In this document: piece by piece, positions 5,216 through 5,585 of the stretch
Numbering within the stretch: position 1 is the first letter of the stretch
Layout of the letters: each line of letters begins with the position of its first letter
Origin: a bacterium
GTDB lineage: Bacteria; Patescibacteriota; Patescibacteriia; CAIQCM01
Direction: 5' to 3'
DNA: 5,585 nucleotides
Assembly (NCBI GenBank): GCA_023246535.1
Contig: JAHFIF010000079.1
Span: 1 to 5,585 of the forward strand
Position numbers and translations under genes: made by a program
Notes under the pieces: generated by a model
What the model was told of the DNA's origin: nothing
The model's database searches: none
The model's input: only the letters and a program-made list of their open reading frames with translations

Positions 5216-5585
5216 ATGGCAAGTATGAAAAACATGCGTTTAGCGCCCTTGGTTCCTGTCACGATCGTCGCTTTTTTGATCGGCGGCGCGATCGGCGCTT
5301 ATGCCTTCAGCAAATTATCGGCTCCGGCGCAATGCCCGTCCGACGATCAGGCAGCGGTTTCCGCTCAGAACGTTCCGAATGTCCCGAACGTCACGAATCC
5401 CGGGAGTCAGCCGGCTGTGCCGGTCAGTCAATTGCTGCGCGGAACCGTCGTTTCGATAACGGGCAATTCGTTGACGGTTAGCGCCGCAAATCCGGATCCG
5501 GCCAAAGCCAAAGAAAAGATCACGACAACCGTCACGATTTCGCCCAAGACCGCAATAACCCGCCGTACCAACCTGTCGCCGCCGG
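5216..5585 (+). CDS. Membrane-anchored or exported protein with a DUF5666-like domain (3' end missing)
   Basis: An ATG at 5216 opens a frame with no stop to the window edge (123 codons seen); ATG 5225 and 5234 are in-frame alternatives. There is no clear Shine-Dalgarno before any of them. The protein starts M-A-S-M-K-N-M-R, followed by a hydrophobic segment at about 10-31 (V-T-I-V-A-F-L-I-G-G-A-I-G-A-Y-A), an uncleaved anchor or signal peptide without a clear lipobox. Next is an Asn/Pro/Val linker with repeated N-V-P (52-70). From about 75 a beta-rich stretch, G-T-V-V-S-I-T-G-N-S-L-T-V then T-T-T-V-T-I-S-P-K-T-A-I, matches the style of DUF5666 domains, whose function is not established. It lies 75 bases after gene 2 on the same strand and may be co-transcribed by read-through. 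Confidence 0.75.
   Translation, partial: MASMKNMRLAPLVPVTIVAFLIGGAIGAYAFSKLSAPAQCPSDDQAAVSAQNVPNVPNVTNPGSQPAVPVSQLLRGTVVSITGNSLTVSAANPDPAKAKEKITTTVTISPKTAITRRTNLSPP

Noticed and set aside
5173..5481. A 102-codon plus-strand open frame after gene 2
   Set aside because: It begins inside the hairpin, is in a different frame from the convincing membrane protein at 5216, and encodes an Arg/Ser-rich sequence typical of a shadow frame.

Overview
The window holds three consecutive plus-strand genes from a moderately GC-rich bacterium. Two are large, repeat-rich, fibre-like proteins ending in an S74-type intramolecular chaperone domain (the 'chaperone of endosialidase' family). The third, cut by the right edge, is a small membrane-anchored or exported protein with what looks like a DUF5666-type beta domain. 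I see no RNA genes, transposases, CRISPR arrays or phage structural genes. The protein style (N-terminal membrane anchor, a 'W-S-E-P' segment with prolines just after it, low-complexity Gly/Ser/Thr/Ala fibre modules, S74 ending, DUF5666-like neighbour, weak or absent Shine-Dalgarno sequences) resembles surface proteins common in Patescibacteria/CPR genomes such as Parcubacteria. That placement rests on protein style only and is an inference. All genes read through with the standard code and the two visible stops are TAA.

Layout: bases 2-1582 carry the 3' part of fibre gene 1. It has a collar-like beta module, a 12-unit array of 17-residue YadA-head-like repeats, an S74 domain and a C-terminal coiled coil. 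A strong intrinsic terminator (1591-1627) follows. An extended -10 promoter (TGCTATAAT, 1666-1674) then drives fibre gene 2 (1697-5140), a 1147-residue exported protein. It has four tandem collar-like modules, a G-V-Y-G/G-I-Y-A repeat region, an aromatic-rich distal domain, an S74 domain and a Cys-rich tail. A stable hairpin without a U-tract (5148-5175) separates it from gene 3 (5216 to the edge).

How they may work together: genes 1 and 2 are paralogues that share a collar-like module, including a 29-bp identical stretch, and they appear to be transcribed separately. Both probably form trimeric, surface-exposed fibres whose folding is assisted by the S74 domain, which may then cleave itself off before the conserved Ser of S-D-R-R-L-K. 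The likely role is adhesion or cell-cell contact. The most notable points are the recent internal repeat amplification in gene 2, the paired cysteines recurring in each inter-module linker, and the unusual Cys-rich extension after the S74 domain.
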